Shown here in pieces: positions 1 through 12,700 of a DNA stretch of 64,000 bases. Within the stretch, counting starts at the first letter, position 1. Every line of letters starts with the position of its first letter. The position numbers and the translations under genes were made by a program. A model generated the notes under the pieces. That model was not told where the DNA came from, did no database searches, and saw nothing but the letters and a program-made list of their open reading frames with translations. Source of the stretch: Mortierella alpina (Eukaryota; Mortierellomycota; Mortierellomycetes; Mortierellales; Mortierellaceae); the NCBI GenBank assembly GCA_029449245.1, contig JANATF010000012.1, positions 1,054,001 through 1,118,000 of the forward strand, read 5' to 3'.

Positions 1-1664
1 CTGTCAGTACGATCATTGACGGTGAGATCGTGCCCGATCCATCGACACCTGCTGTACCTGAAATCACTTGTTCCAAACGTGTGGAGGTGGCCGGAACTGT
101 TGAAGATGACTCCCAGGCTCAGTCTGGTTCGAGCGACCCCACAGTCCAGAACAGCACTGCATGCCTGAACGCAGCTGAGGCTGAGGATCATACAGCTAAC
201 GGTACTAGGCTCCTTCACACACACACACACTCCCCCACACACACACACACACCAGGAAATTCATGAACCTCTCTCATAGTGGATGTGAAATCAAGCATTG
301 CTGACTCTTTTATATTCTCGCATTTCAAACGTCCAGTAATGCCTGTTATCGAGGTGCCTACTACCGAGGTGCCTGCTATCGAGATGCCTACTCCAGTAAT
401 GCCTGATATCGAGCTGCCTACTCCAGCAGTGCCTGATATTGAGGTGCCTACTCCCGAAGTGCCTGCTATCGAGGTGCCTACTCCAGTGGCTCCTGTTCCC
501 GAGATGCCTACTCCAGTAATGCCTGATATCGAGTTGCCTACTCCCGAGGTGACTGCCATCGAGATGCCTACTCCAGCAATGCCTGATATTGAGGTGCCTA
601 CTCCCGAAGTGCCTGCTATCGAGGTGCCTACTCCAGTGGCTCCTGTTCCCGAGATGCCTACTCCAGTAATGCCTGATATCGAGTTGCCTACTCCCGAGGT
701 GACTGCCATCGAGATGCCTACTCCAGTAATGCCTGATATTGAGATGCCTACTCCAACAATGCCTGATATTGAGGTGCCTACTCCCGAGGTGCCTGCTATC
801 GAGATGCCTACTCCAACAATGCCTGATATTGAGGTGCCTACTCCCGAAGTGCCTGCTATCGAGGTGCCTACTCCAACAATGCCTGATATTGAGGTGCCTA
901 CTCCCGAAGTGCCTGCTATCGAGGTGCCTACTCCAGTGGCTCCTGTTCCCGAGATGCCTACTCCCGAGGTGACTGCCATCGAGATGCCTACTCCAGTAAT
1001 GCCTGATATCGAGCTGCCTACTCCAGCAATGCCTAATATTGAGGTGCCTACTCCCGAAGTGCCTGCTATCGAGGTGCCTACTCCAGTGGTTCCTGTTCCC
1101 GAGATGCCTACTCCAGTAATGCCTGATATTGAAGTGCCTACTCCCGAGGTGCCTGCTATCGAGATGCCTACTCCAGTGGTTCCTGTCCCCGAGATGCCTA
1201 CTCTCGAGGTGCCTACTCCAGTAGTTCCTGTTCCTGAGATGCCTACTCCCGAGGTGCCTGTTCCCGAGATGCCTACTCCCGTGGTTCCTGATATCGAGAT
1301 GCCTACTCCCGTGGTTCCTGTTCCCGTGGTGCCTACTCCCAAATTGCCTGCTCAAGTTCCTTCAGTTGCCCTAGTTGCTGAGGCACCGGTGGCTGCCTCG
1401 GCAGAGGAACTACTAGCGGCAGACAAGGAGAAGGTCAGGTCTGCGTTTGAGGAGGAGAACCAGGCCTGCTCCACCCAGTTGGCGACGGGTGAGCAGGACC
1501 CGCTGGTGAACGAGTACATGATCGAGAGGATGATTGAGTCCTCTTCGTGCTCTGAGGCTCGACAGGAGGCGCTGTTGGTGGATGCGCAGGAGCACAGCGC
1601 CGCGATTGCTGCCGCGCGGGCGGCACTGATTGCACAGGCTGCGCCAGTGGTGGCTGCCCAGTAG
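1..1664 (+). CDS. Repetitive Pro/Glu-rich protein, 3' part
   Basis: The 5' end lies outside the window; the frame is open from base 3. I read two exons, <1..201 and 280..1664, joined across a 78-nt intron that contains the (CA)n tract and ends in CATAG. Splicing avoids an in-frame TGA at 264-266. Residues encoded from about 340 to 1335 are roughly 33 copies of a 10-residue unit of the form TPxxPxxExP, for example TPVMPDIELP and TPEVPAIEVP. A non-repetitive Ala/Glu-rich C-terminal segment of about 100 residues follows, probably helical, ending PVVAAQ. No catalytic domain or membrane segment is visible in this part. I do not recognise the family. A wall-associated or extended linker protein is possible but not shown. 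The exon join is inferred. Confidence 0.6.
340..1335 (+). repeat. 30-bp coding tandem repeat (minisatellite)
   Basis: A near-perfect 30-bp period runs from about 361 to 1200 and degrades to shorter units afterwards. Each unit encodes a decapeptide with Pro at fixed positions. Variant units (MPDIE, VPAIE, APVPE, VTAIE) alternate in blocks, and the block at about 511-600 recurs at about 631-720, so duplications of several units have occurred. The repeat carries no stops in two antisense frames, so long antisense open frames appear there as artefacts. Confidence 0.9.
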
Positions 1665-1981
1665 AGAGGCAGGAGGACATGGGAGCCGATTGATGTGCTG
1701 GACCATATCGATAGAGATAGCCCGATAGTAGTGAAATAGAACGTGAGTCTGCCCGATATAGCTGGCCAGTCAGCCAATGCGCCCTGCAGTGGCTTTGCCC
1801 CGTGCCTCTGCGCAAGATAAAGTTCTCCGCCCAACTGCGAAGTCGTCCTTCTCTCCTCTTCTTGAAGCATCGCTCCTCGCACTGTCTCCTCCATTCCCTG
1901 CTGCGCGCTTCTCTCGTCCGATCCCCATCCACCCCTTCCACCCCATCCACCCGCTCCTCACCACTCTGCACCACCGCCACC
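1665..1981 (+). promoter_or_regulatory. Intergenic region and probable RIB5 promoter/5'UTR
   Basis: This 317-bp gap separates the repeat-protein stop from the riboflavin synthase ATG. The final ~130 bp are strongly pyrimidine-rich on the coding strand, with runs of CTCCTC, CATCCACCC and CACCGCCACC directly before the ATG, typical of a fungal transcription start and leader. I see no clear TATA box. Confidence 0.4.
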
Positions 1982-3050
1982 ATGTTCACAGGAATCGTAG
2001 AGATCCTCGGCAAGGTCATCGACATTGCCCCCCTGGACTCGTCGGAATCCGGCGGCCAGGGCTTTAGCATCACCGTCGGCAACGCGGCAGAGATCCTCAC
2101 CGACTGCCATCTCGGCGACAGCATCGCCATCAACGGTACAGAGGCCTTGCTTTTGCGTCTTGCTTCTTGCTTCTTGGCTCCTTGCTTCTTGCTCCTTGCT
2201 TCTTGCTTCTTGCTAAAGCACAAGGGTGAAAACACTCGCGACACTCTTCCTCGAGGCTGATCAGTTCGCGCCGCTGTTGCGGCTCCTTTTGTTTCTTTTT
2301 TGCTTCTCCTGTAGGCACCTGCTTGACCGTTACCCAGTTCGACGCATCGTCCTTCAAGGTCGGCGTCGCTCCCGAGACCCTCCGCAAGACCAACCTCGGT
2401 AAGAAACCCACCTTCCACGTCAAACAAAGAAGCTCTTCAGAGCGCGCTTTAAGGCACTTCAAGGCGTGCCCGCGTTCGATATGGTCATTGAATTAGTGAA
2501 CTCCTTCAAACTCACACTTCGTGCTCTCTCTTCACTTTCCCTCCACCCCCAACCTCACTTGACTATCACAGGTTCACTCAAGGTCGGCGATGCCGTCAAC
2601 CTGGAGCGCGCCATGAACGCGCACACCCGTTTCGGAGGCCACATGGTCCAAGGCCACGTCGACACCACCGTCTCGATCCTCTCCCGTACCGACGACGGCA
2701 ACGCCATCACGTTTGTCTTCCAGGTCGCGGAGGAGTCCAAGGAGCTCATGAACTACATTGTGCCCAAGGGATTCATCTGTCTGGACGGAACCTCGCTGAC
2801 AGTTATCGATGTCGATGATGTCAAGAGGACCTTCTCGATCATGATGATTGCATACACGCAAACAAGAGTCGTGATGCCCACTAAGGCCTTGGGCGATCAG
2901 GTCAATGTGGAGGTCGATATGATGGGCAAGTACGCCTCCAAGGGCGTCGAGGCTATGATCAAGAGGTTCTTGGACGGCGAGGAGGGTGAGGGTATGGTCG
3001 CCAAGGTCATGGATCGTATTCTCGCCAAACGCGCCTCCACCACCAACTAA
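1982..3050 (+). CDS. RIB5: Riboflavin synthase
   Basis: Exons 1982-2135, 2315-2398 and 2572-3050 join in frame to 238 residues, normal for the family. The enzyme dismutates two 6,7-dimethyl-8-ribityllumazine molecules to riboflavin, the last step of vitamin B2 synthesis, and works as a homotrimer. The diagnostic N-terminus MFTGIVE is present. The two lumazine-binding repeats show SVKVGDAVNLE-type sequence (here SLKVGDAVNLERAM), GGHMVQGHVDTT, and in the second half CLDGTSLTV and NVEVDMMGKY. The start is fixed by MFTGIVE. Intron 1 is 179 nt and contains a CTTGCTTCTTG-type repeated tract. The gene converges on the GT2 gene, with 204 bp between stops. Confidence 0.97.
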
Positions 3051-3254
3051 AAAGGAAATCAAGGGAGCGGTAATCACCGGCGACATACCCTTCGACAAAA
3101 CCCCAAACGGCTCCATTACATGTAGATAGCAAACAATACTGTGCACAAAAAAAACCATTGAAAAAAAACCCGCCGTCGGTCCTTCGAGGTATATTGATCG
3201 CAACTTTTTTCTATCAGGTACTGTACTCTACTTGCAAGTTGGCCTTGCTTTTGG

Positions 3255-6200
3255 TTATTGCGACGCCGTCGACAGAGGAGGAGAAGGTATAGGAAATGTA
3301 GAACATTTGTTGGACCTGTCAGAGAGGATCAAGGGTAGAGGTGGGCAAGGAATTGAAGGCACAGGCGGAGGAGCCGCTTCCTGGGGTTTGAACTCGTTCG
3401 CAAGGCTGGACTTTCTCTTCACAATCGGGGGCATGACTCCCGTGATGGAGGCAGGCGGACTCGACGCGCGTTGCTGAGAGTTGGCCCTGGACTTGTTGGC
3501 GCTAGAAATGGCCAAGGCAGCAGCTAAGATATCGGCTGGTACTTTTGGAGCGGCTCGGATGGACGACATGGACGTTCTGGAGAATGACTTTGGCGGCGAG
3601 CCGACGGGTGAACCAGAGGTCATCGTCATGCGAGGAGAAGAGGCCAATGAGGAGGGCGGCGAAGGCAGTGCAGAGTGCGAGCTGGGGAGGATCACAGGGC
3701 TCATCTTTGGCGTTGTCGGGGCAGAGTTCGAGGGCGAGATGTACTTCACGGGCATGTAGCGGAACGAGGGCTGGGGCGAGGGCATTCCGAGAAGATCAGC
3801 TGTCGACGACATGGATTGCAGGGAGGCACGACTCGTCAACGAGGGAGCGAACGCAGGTGCGGGCAATGCCAGATCAGGAGGTAGGTCCATCGCTCGGAGT
3901 CCTCTTTTAGGCGTGCCTGGAATGCTGGGAGTTACAGCCCTGGAGCTTTGTCTTGGAGTTATCACAGGGGTGAGCACGAGGGTCTCTGTGGAGGCAAGCG
4001 CGGCAGGGATCTTGGGCTGTAACACGAAAGGCAGGATGCCCAGACTCGCCAAGTGCCTGTCATCCTCCCACCATTGCGTGTCCCGCTGCATAAATGGGTT
4101 GGAGGCGAATCCAAGAGGCTGGAGACCAAAGTACTCTTCACACTCCTCGCCAGGACCAAGAGCCCGATCCCATTCATCGTTATCCGAATGATCCTCCCAC
4201 TCCTCATCGTCTTGCCAGGTCACCGCAATCTCGTCGTTGATGAACGAGAACTCCTCCTTGCCTGGCTTTGCTGCGGACACAACGCTACGGGATGCGCTCT
4301 CGGTCGGGTTGCTATTACTTGCTCGATCGAGGCCAAGTCTGTGTATATCGCCATTGGGTGAGGACTGAGCCCGCCTGCTGGCATCGTGAAGATCCTGTGG
4401 CTGTGGGGCAAAGAGATGGTCAGGGAGCTCGATTTGCTCCACGTTGGGATCAAAGTCAAAGAAACCATCAGCCCCGTCGTGTTGATCGGTATCGGGTCCA
4501 CCATGGCTTTGATCGCGTGTTCCATCGTTCTGTTGGCCTCCTTTCCCTTCCTCCATGCTCTCCTCATCCTCCTTCTTATCCGCTGCAGCATCGGCCCTGG
4601 GTCCTCCCCATGTTCGCTCATTGGCAGTGATAACGCCATAAACGAGCAGGTACCAGGTCACGAAAGGTCCAATGAGGAACATCATAGGGTAGAACATAGC
4701 CTTGTAGCGTCCCAGCCAAAAGCCATACGTAAACATCATTCCCCAGTTGATAAAGAAGTATGCGAGGAGTAGACCTAACCATACATACGACCAGTTCTGC
4801 ATGCCTGTTGCAATGCCTACTATAGTCGCGTAACTGACCATCGATGTTCTAAAGATAGATCAAAAAGTCAATGACGGGCGATGAGTGAAGGACCCTTAGT
4901 TTACTAGAAATCCCAACAATGCTGTGCCATCACATTTTTTTTTTTGTATTCCTTACCCATTCACGATGTCCTGGATCAAGCGGTAGAGGAGGAGCCATGG
5001 ATATTTTACCCACAGGTCTGGATCACTCAAGAACGCGCCCTCGTTTGTCAGGAACCCCAGGAACCAACGCCGACGCTGCTTCAACAGGTTTCTCCATTCA
5101 CGGACGGGTTCAGTCTTGCAGGTGGCTCGATGACAAAATTGGATCATCTTTGGACGGGCGGCTCGGGTCATGAGAAGATGGGTGAGATAACGATCTTCAC
5201 CCAAATGACTGCGGCCAAAGTCCCAAAGGTCTGAGACAGTACGCTCAGCAAAGTACTCATCGTAGACGTTGAGAAACGCACTGTAGCGGAAGATCGTCAA
5301 AGCGCCTGTGTGAAGTACAATTACGTACATGTTTCCAGAATCAGAGCAATTTTTTTTTAGTACTTTGAAGTACAATATATGGCGTTCAAAAAAAAAATAT
5401 ACGCGTCGACCTTTTTTTTTACCTGGCAAAACCACACAGCCACCGACTGCAGATTCAATGGCGCGTCCGATGAACTGACCATGAACGTACTCAATGTCTT
5501 GCAAGAGATTCAGAAACGACATGTCCTCTTTGGTCGTAACCGTGATGACACCTGTCATGGCCAACATATCGGTGTTGTCCTTTCGAAGTTGCATGTCCCA
5601 CACAAAGTTGGCGATCGTGGAGGGATGGAGAAGGATGTCCGAGTCGATAAAGAGCACAAAGAGGTGGTCTGTCTGCTCAGGATATTCCTTGTAGATCGAA
5701 TTGATCAGTCCAAACGTCTTTTTCTGGGTCAGTCTCTTGCCTCCATGAGGGAACCGGCTGACGGTGATCTGAACCCCGCGGTAGTAGAGATCCAGGACGG
5801 GTGGGTAATAAGCATTGTCCGCTGGGACTCCCAAACTGCGGATGAGGGCTCGATAGAGGTCCGAGGTGGCGTCGTTGTCAAAGGAGATAAAGATATGAAG
5901 ATGTTCTTTGGGGTAATCGCCATCAATGGCCGAACAGATGGCAACGTGCAAGATCTCGGGAAGTTCATTATACACTGGCATGACGATGAGAACCTGAAGG
6001 GCAGGTCAAGTTGACAAGAGACGGACGAGACAGATGAGATAGATACGATTGAAAGAGAGAGAGGGGGGGGGGAGAGAAAACCGGTGTAAGCAGCGTTATC
6101 ACGCCATGAAAAGAGAACATAAAAAAAAGATACAACAGAAAATGCGGACTCACCCGTGGAAAGGTGCTTGTTGTACGGATGGCATCGATCTCCTCCTTTA

Positions 6201-6621
6201 CGTTTCCTGGACTGGTGAAGAGCTGATGGATGCTAATGACCGTGGGCATAAGCAACAACAGGAGTACCAAACTGAAGGCCACATACTGACTTGTAATGAT
6301 GACCCAGGAAGGAAGGAATTGGTGGTTCTCCAACGGCTGGGTGCTCATGCCCTGCCAATGAGGCACCGGCACCAAGGACAGCATGGCCCCGAGGAAGAAG
6401 ATCCGGAGCACCCAAAAGACAATCATAATGATAAGACTCGTATACTGGACGCCCCGGCGTTTTGCTGCTTTGGCCTTCAAATGGACCATCACAAACGAGT
6501 ATGAGAGTGATCCTGTGAACGCTACGATCTCAGCGAATGCCATGAGGAATAAGACGCCTGCGACGGACACATAGACTATCTCAGCTGTCGTCCAGCGGCC
6601 GGTGGTACTACTCTCATCCAT
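3255..6621 (-). CDS. Chitin-synthase-like family 2 glycosyltransferase
   Basis: Exons (minus strand) 6621-6154, 5993-5423, 5305-4957 and 4848-3255 give 993 residues. Three hydrophobic segments precede the catalytic domain. The domain carries MPVYNE, the FIDSD metal-binding motif, the acceptor-site GEDRYLT, and KQRRRW, which together mark processive beta-glycosyltransferases of the chitin/hyaluronan/cellulose synthase type. Further membrane segments follow, with ERTWGGPR resembling the TWGTR-like sequence of chitin synthases. The last ~350 residues are a disordered Ser/Pro/acidic cytoplasmic tail. It probably polymerises UDP-GlcNAc at the plasma membrane. It lacks a myosin motor or cytochrome b5 domain. 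The QRRRW motif favours chitin synthase over other GT2 enzymes, but the class is not assigned. It is a paralogue rather than an obvious class I-III enzyme. Confidence 0.85.
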
Positions 6622-9600
6622 TGGCGGATATGTTGCATATATACAATGGAATGGCTGTTGGACAAGGCAGAGTAAGGGCGATTGCGTGTGTCGGTATATG
6701 GAAAGCAGGTAGAGGGTACAGAAATTTTGTGGAGTAGAGAGGGAAGGAGATTATGTTGAAGTTGTCAGAAGTGGAGTAGAGTGAATAAGAGAAAGAAAAA
6801 GAATGATGGGTCTTGCGTGCATGAGAAATGTAGATGTGCTGTGCAGGGGCAGCGTGTATATCAGGAACCAGAAAATGCGCGAGCGGGCGGATGCAGTTTT
6901 TTTTCTTTTCTTGCTTCGTGATTATCGGTGGGAAAGGACCGAGGGAGGAACGTGCAGTGGTAGAGCTGGGAGGGGGACGGCAGCCAAGTCTGGAGTTTTA
7001 TCATAAACAATCTCACAAACATTCGGCACGTTTTGGACCGGAGGACCAAGAAGCTGGGCGGCAAGACTGCACTCTCACAAAGTCAGTACTTCCCATCAAT
7101 TGAACGCGATGGTTATTTATAAGTATGCTTGCTAAAACTCGACCTCCAAGCTTTGTTTTGCGCTGGCCAAAGCAATGCAACCTGGAGGAGTTGGGACCTT
7201 AGCGGTTACAGATACAGTACTGTACACAGGGGTGGGGGAGGAACATGAAAATCAACAGGCAGCGCTGCATGGAGAGGGCGCTCAATTGCAGGATCAAATT
7301 GGAGTTTGAATACTGCATTCACTGCAGTCTATCGGAGCGATGTAAGTGGGCCATAAAGACGCGTTCGGCTATTGGGCGCCTGGCCGGGATATTGTTGTTT
7401 AACGAGGGAGAGCGATAGAGAGTTCAGGCCAGCAGCTCCTAGGGGCCATCGGGGTCCGGATATGCTGAAGGCCGAGACTTGTTATTAATATTCTGTATTG
7501 GATCTGCTAATGTACCGGCTGAGGTAAAGCGTTAAAAGTGAATTAAATCGCAGCCTTGTGCACGTCCATTCTTTGACAGGAAGTCAAATTGAATACAAGC
7601 TCTCAATCGCTCATCCATCCTAACTCCATTTGGCATCTAGTCCCACCATGGACTTCCATGATAGCATAAAGATAGTATACAGTAGGTGCAGTGCAGTGCA
7701 GTACATTATACCTTGGTGCATATGCACAGTGTTGTTATGGTCTTCCCATTGGCCTCAAGAATTTGTGTTGTCAGTGAGCTGATCTCCTCGGCAATATTTT
7801 TTTTGTTCTTGGGTTGATGCAATTTTTCCTTGGAGTGCTCCCAAAGTGCCCCAAAGTGGCGATCATACAGCACCAATTATCGTATCCCGTTCGTGCGCCG
7901 GCTACATGTACTCGGACAGGATTTGCAGGAACCGCTCTAACCGAGTTGGAAGTACTTATGTCCTTATGGCTTACAAGCTTACGAGTGCAGCGGGGATTTG
8001 GAAGCCAGTTGCTGTCACAGCAGGCAGCCAATGACTTTTGGAGCTGCTTCCCTTTTCACGACGCGAAGCCCAGAAAAAGTTTTTACCTTCTGCCAATTGT
8101 GCTTGGAGTGTCCGGCCGAACCGCTCATTTTATGATATATTCTCCGGAAGGTATAGCAAGATCCTGTACCTCTCAATTGAAGGCGCCAGGTACGGTTATG
8201 CTTATCGGCGGATGTTTTGCTGTCACAGACTGCGCTAGAGCAGGGCGGTCCTAAAGATATACAGTACATGTCTCTGCTGCCTCTGGCAGCTTTCAATTTT
8301 AGACTTAGGGGTGGACTCCAAGTTGGAGTAACGGTACGCAAGCAATGGTATATTATAAAGCATGCACGACACGGTGGCCTAGATCAGAGTGCGCTCGCCA
8401 TTTTGTTTTTTATTTTGTTGAAAGCAGATGCCCCTCTGATTTGTCCTGTGGCACCTCGGGCCAGCTGGAAGAATACACAGATTTCTCCGCTCTGTGCCTG
8501 GTACCTGGTGCCTGGACCAGGACAAATGAAGCAATATTTGTGCAACATGAACATCTCACCCATGAGCAACGCGTCTCTGAACAGGTAAGATGGAAATGAG
8601 CAGCAGGGTGGTTTCGTGCATATTGTTCATGTACAAAATATAGTACCCGCAGGCAAATGTAGACATACAAAGTCTCAGAGACTCATGCACAATGAGGGCT
8701 CACCTTCTTCCGAGATCCAGATCCAGAACACTGAAAGAACAGCAGAGAATCACGGAAGGTGGTCAAAATGATGATGATTGTTAATAGAGCCAGACCATGT
8801 TGTCCCTCTCGTTCCTCGGTGGCTCTTATTTTGATTATTTGTGCCGCGGGAGTTTGCAACTGGCTTCGTATGGCACACTTCAGTGGGTCATCGCCCCCCC
8901 CCCCCTATCAACAGCACTTTGAAGGCAACAGCACTCTCTGAAGGCCACTCTTTTACATGTACCCCTTTTGTGTGTTTGTGTACAGCACATCTTGTTTTTC
9001 TATTTTCGCAAAGTGGTTAGGTCAATTGTAGGTGCTCCTGGGTTCCTTTTTTTATCGTAATATAGAGTTCAAACAGCTTTTCTCCCTACTGTACCTCCGA
9101 CCCTTTCAGGACACAAAGGACCCCAAAACGCAAACAAAGCAACCACGCACGAACGAGCATTATACAACTAGAGGGTGAGAGCGAACAGGGAAAGAGAGGT
9201 CAGAAAAACAAAGGAGGTCAATGCCTTGGGAGATGAGCAGGTCCGTTTCTTGAACGCTTCTCGTTAATTGCAAGCCCTGTTCCCATCATCCCCTACCGTT
9301 TCAACACCGTTGAAAAGGGGTGCATGTTGTTGAGCGAACCGCGAGATCTGGTTCATTCAGCGCGCCTTCGCACTGAGGCTAAGTATGGATCCCTCCTGTG
9401 GCGCTGCCTGCGCCTGGAAGACACGGAAGAATAACAGTAGGCCTTTGTGGCTATCGCCTGTTCTATTTGCAGTGTTGACACGATTGTGATCGGAGCACTG
9501 CAACTGATTATGTCGACTGTATAAATACAACGTGGGTTTTTACTCCTCTGGATCTTCATTCGCTTCACTCGGATCCCACCCCCAACCCCACCTAGCACCT

Positions 9601-9727
9601 CCAACCTCAGAGTCCTCCGCCCTTCTCTACAACTTACCTGTCATACCTTTCTGCAGCTTCCTGCCCCCAACCCCGCCTTTCCCGCTCAGAACACAAACCA
9701 ACCCCACGCTGCTCTCGACTTTTTGTC
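6622..9727. other. 3.1 kb gene-poor intergenic region
   Basis: The region lies between the divergent starts of the GT2 gene (-) and the deacetylase-like gene (+), so both promoters are probably inside it. I find no multi-exon gene, tRNA or rRNA here. The longest open frame (7814-8254, +, 146 codons) has no recognisable domain or good neighbours and looks fortuitous. Short self-complementary TACAGTACTGTA-like words occur at about 7211-7222, and short direct repeats of GTGCA at about 7686-7703. The last 200 bp before 9728 are pyrimidine-rich, with TATAAATA at about 9519, a plausible promoter for the + gene. Confidence 0.5.
9519..9527 (+). promoter_or_regulatory. Possible TATA box of the deacetylase-like gene
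   Basis: GTATAAATAC lies about 200 bp upstream of the ATG at 9728 and is followed by a long C/T-rich leader, a usual arrangement for an expressed fungal secretory gene. The call rests on sequence resemblance only. Confidence 0.35.
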
Positions 9728-12700
9728 ATGAAATTCAAGACCCTCTTCCTGGCAGTTTCCTGCCTTGTGATACCCTTCACAGCCGCCGACGTGACCATCC
9801 CTGACATCTCGCAGCTGAAGGGCCCTCTCACCAACACCCCTGTCCCCGCCGCTGGAAACGGTACCGCGACTGACCCTGCCAGTACCACGTTTACAACGGG
9901 AACCACCTCGCGCTTGGCCCTCTTTGTCCCCAAAACGGTCTACAAGGACTATCCCGGTTGGCTTGCCTGCTACAAGGCGCTTGTCTTCCAGGGCATCCCA
10001 GTGACCGTGACCAAGGACATTAATGTTGCAAAGAACTTTCCCACTGTGATTGCCTATCAGTCACTTCAGACAAAGTACATGGACCTTCTTGATAGCATGA
10101 CTTGGATGAGCTATGTCAACAGCGGCAAGACCTTGATTGCCGTCGGAATGACCTCTCCAGATGTGACCCTCAGGGCGGTATTTGGATTATCTGGAACCCC
10201 AGACATTACCACCAACAGCAAGGCTCGCGCGGCCATCGCTCTCAAGGCTCCCTCTGCATCTTACCCGGCTTCGAGCGTGAACTCAATGTTTGATTTGACT
10301 GATGTTCGTGATGCCCAGATTCCTCTCTGGGCTGATGGCGCTAATGCCGGCTTCCCCACCGTCGGTTATCCTATCACAACTGGCGCCTTTGCCCTGGGCG
10401 ACTTCATGCTCAGCAGTGTAAGTGTTGTGTCTTCTTTGGTTATCATCTCGTCATTGCGACGTTGCTTGTCCTAACACATGACTGTTTGACGAATCAGGGC
10501 TCTGCCGATACCAGCAAGGCTATCACGATCAGGTCAACTTCGAACGGCGGCAAGGCCATTGCTATTGGTCTCGATATCGGCGCCTATGTCGGTCTTTCCA
10601 ATGGCGGTAAAACTCAGGGTATTCCTCGTTCTTATGCTGCTCAGGTAAACCACTCGACGCGTGCTTCTTGACTCGTGGAAACATCCATTGCTTTACAATT
10701 TCCGCTTGAGGTGATATTGATGTCTCCCTGCTTTTGTCGTTGCAGTATGAGCCCGGTTATGATAACTTTTTCCGCCTGATCAAGAAGCTGTACGAGACCT
10801 CCACGACGACTGGACTTGTTACCTCATGGCCCGTGCCTGGAAACATGGGTGTGCACTTTGCTTGGACGTATGATATTGATGCCCAGGACAGCTACGAGTT
10901 CGCATATGACTGCGCGAAGGATCTTCAGCAGCGTGGCATGAAGGGCACCATCAACTGGCAGGCCAAGCTCGTTAAGGATGCTTATGATATCGCGTCTTTG
11001 TAAGTCAATAGCCTCGTTTGATAGCTTGGATTCTTCAGTATCATAATTGCTTAGAATGCAGAGAATGCAGAGAACTAACAAAGGTATATCTTTTTTTTTT
11101 TTTTTTTTTTTTCCTCTACAGCTCCCACTACTACAGAAACATCAGCATGGTCGAGGCTCTCGGAAACATGGAGCTGGCCTCACACTCTGTGTCGCACTCC
11201 CCTAACCTGCTTGCGTTCCCTGTTGGTACTGGAAAGGAGATCTGGACTGGACCTGATTATGATGAACAGAACTACTTCCCTTTTATTGGACAGTGTACCA
11301 ACACCACCGGCACCTGGACCACCAACGTTCCCAACGCGACCACCTGTGAAACCCCCAACAATACCCTCTACTTTTTCACTCTTGGAGGCTCCCTCCTCGG
11401 CGAGGCTAGGGTGTCCAAGTTCATTTTGGAGTCCATCTCGATCAACAGCTCCAAGGTGCGATCCTTCCGCACGGGCCATCTCCTGTATCCTGACTCGCTT
11501 CCCCAGGTTCTGCAGGCCACCGGATACAAGTACTCGTCCTCGGGGGCATCCAATGACCAGAACACGCACATGCCTTACCAACCCTTCTACAACCAGGCTT
11601 ACAATCAGGCTGTCGACATTATTGAGGTGAGCAGTCGCTATTTTTGTCTTCTTTTTTTTTCTTCTTTTTTTTCTCTCACTTGCACATCGCTGACTGTACG
11701 ATATCACACGGCAATCCTCATTTAGTTCCCTTTGTCAGCCTCTGATGAGGATGGCCTGATGAATGGCGACTGGGCTGCTCCTGGAGCGGGTGGCTACCCC
11801 AATGGATCTTACGCCTACCAGCAGTACCAGATCATCCAAAAGTTGGTCAAATACGGTGGCCAGTACACATTCTTGATCCATCCCACCTCACACATTCTGC
11901 CCAATCTCCCCCCGACTTTGTTCAGCGATAAGCTGCATTTCCAGCAGGTCTTGGCCGATAACGTGAAGAACATTTCTTACTTTGACACGATGGGCGGCCG
12001 CGGCGATTTCCACAACGCTAGAATCGCCTCCGGAATCGATGTCTCCATCAACGCCGCTACATCTACGGCGACCGTCGTCGTGACCCTGCCTCAGTCGATC
12101 GTTGACCTAACTTTGCGTGTCCCCACTGCCTGGGCATTCGCCTCCTCCACCACTGCTGTCTCGGCCACCCCTGGAGCCGTCGTGCTGCTCAACAACGTTG
12201 CTGCTGGTACAGTGACGCTGACCTTCAAAACCTCAGGTACGGTTGCCTCTCCTAGTGCACCTGCGCCTGGACCTGCTACCACGACCACAACGATTGCCAT
12301 GTCCACCCCAACAGTGCCCGCACCCACGCCCACACCCGGCAACCCGCGCATGGTGGACGATTTCTCGGACCCGCAGCGCTATAGTAGCGAGATGAATGCC
12401 CTTGGTTTTTACACGAGCGATGATAACACCTCCTCGGCCAGGGACTCTGTCCAGGCGGACTGGCTGCTCCTCTCGGTGACCCCCTCGAGCTATTGGTACT
12501 CTCTTTTGGGAGCCCCTACCACCTGCAATGACTACAGTGCTTTTACCAAGCTGAGCCTTGCGGTCCGGTACCCAACAGCCACGCGCATTGGGTTCAATGT
12601 GGTTCTTCAGGATGCTATTGCTGGAGGTTGTACTGGACAGACGATGCACTCGTTTGCAGCCACGACCATGATCAATTCTGCAGTGGCGGGAAGTGATGGA

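Noticed and set aside
215-1355. Two long minus-strand open frames (375 and 354 codons) over the repeat gene.
   Set aside because: They mirror the 30-bp sense repeat, have no start context or unique sequence, and the sense frame alone continues into non-repetitive coding sequence. They are kept only as a finding.
7814-8254. A 146-codon + strand open frame in the gene-poor region.
   Set aside because: It has no domain or splice context, and a second frame of similar length overlaps it.
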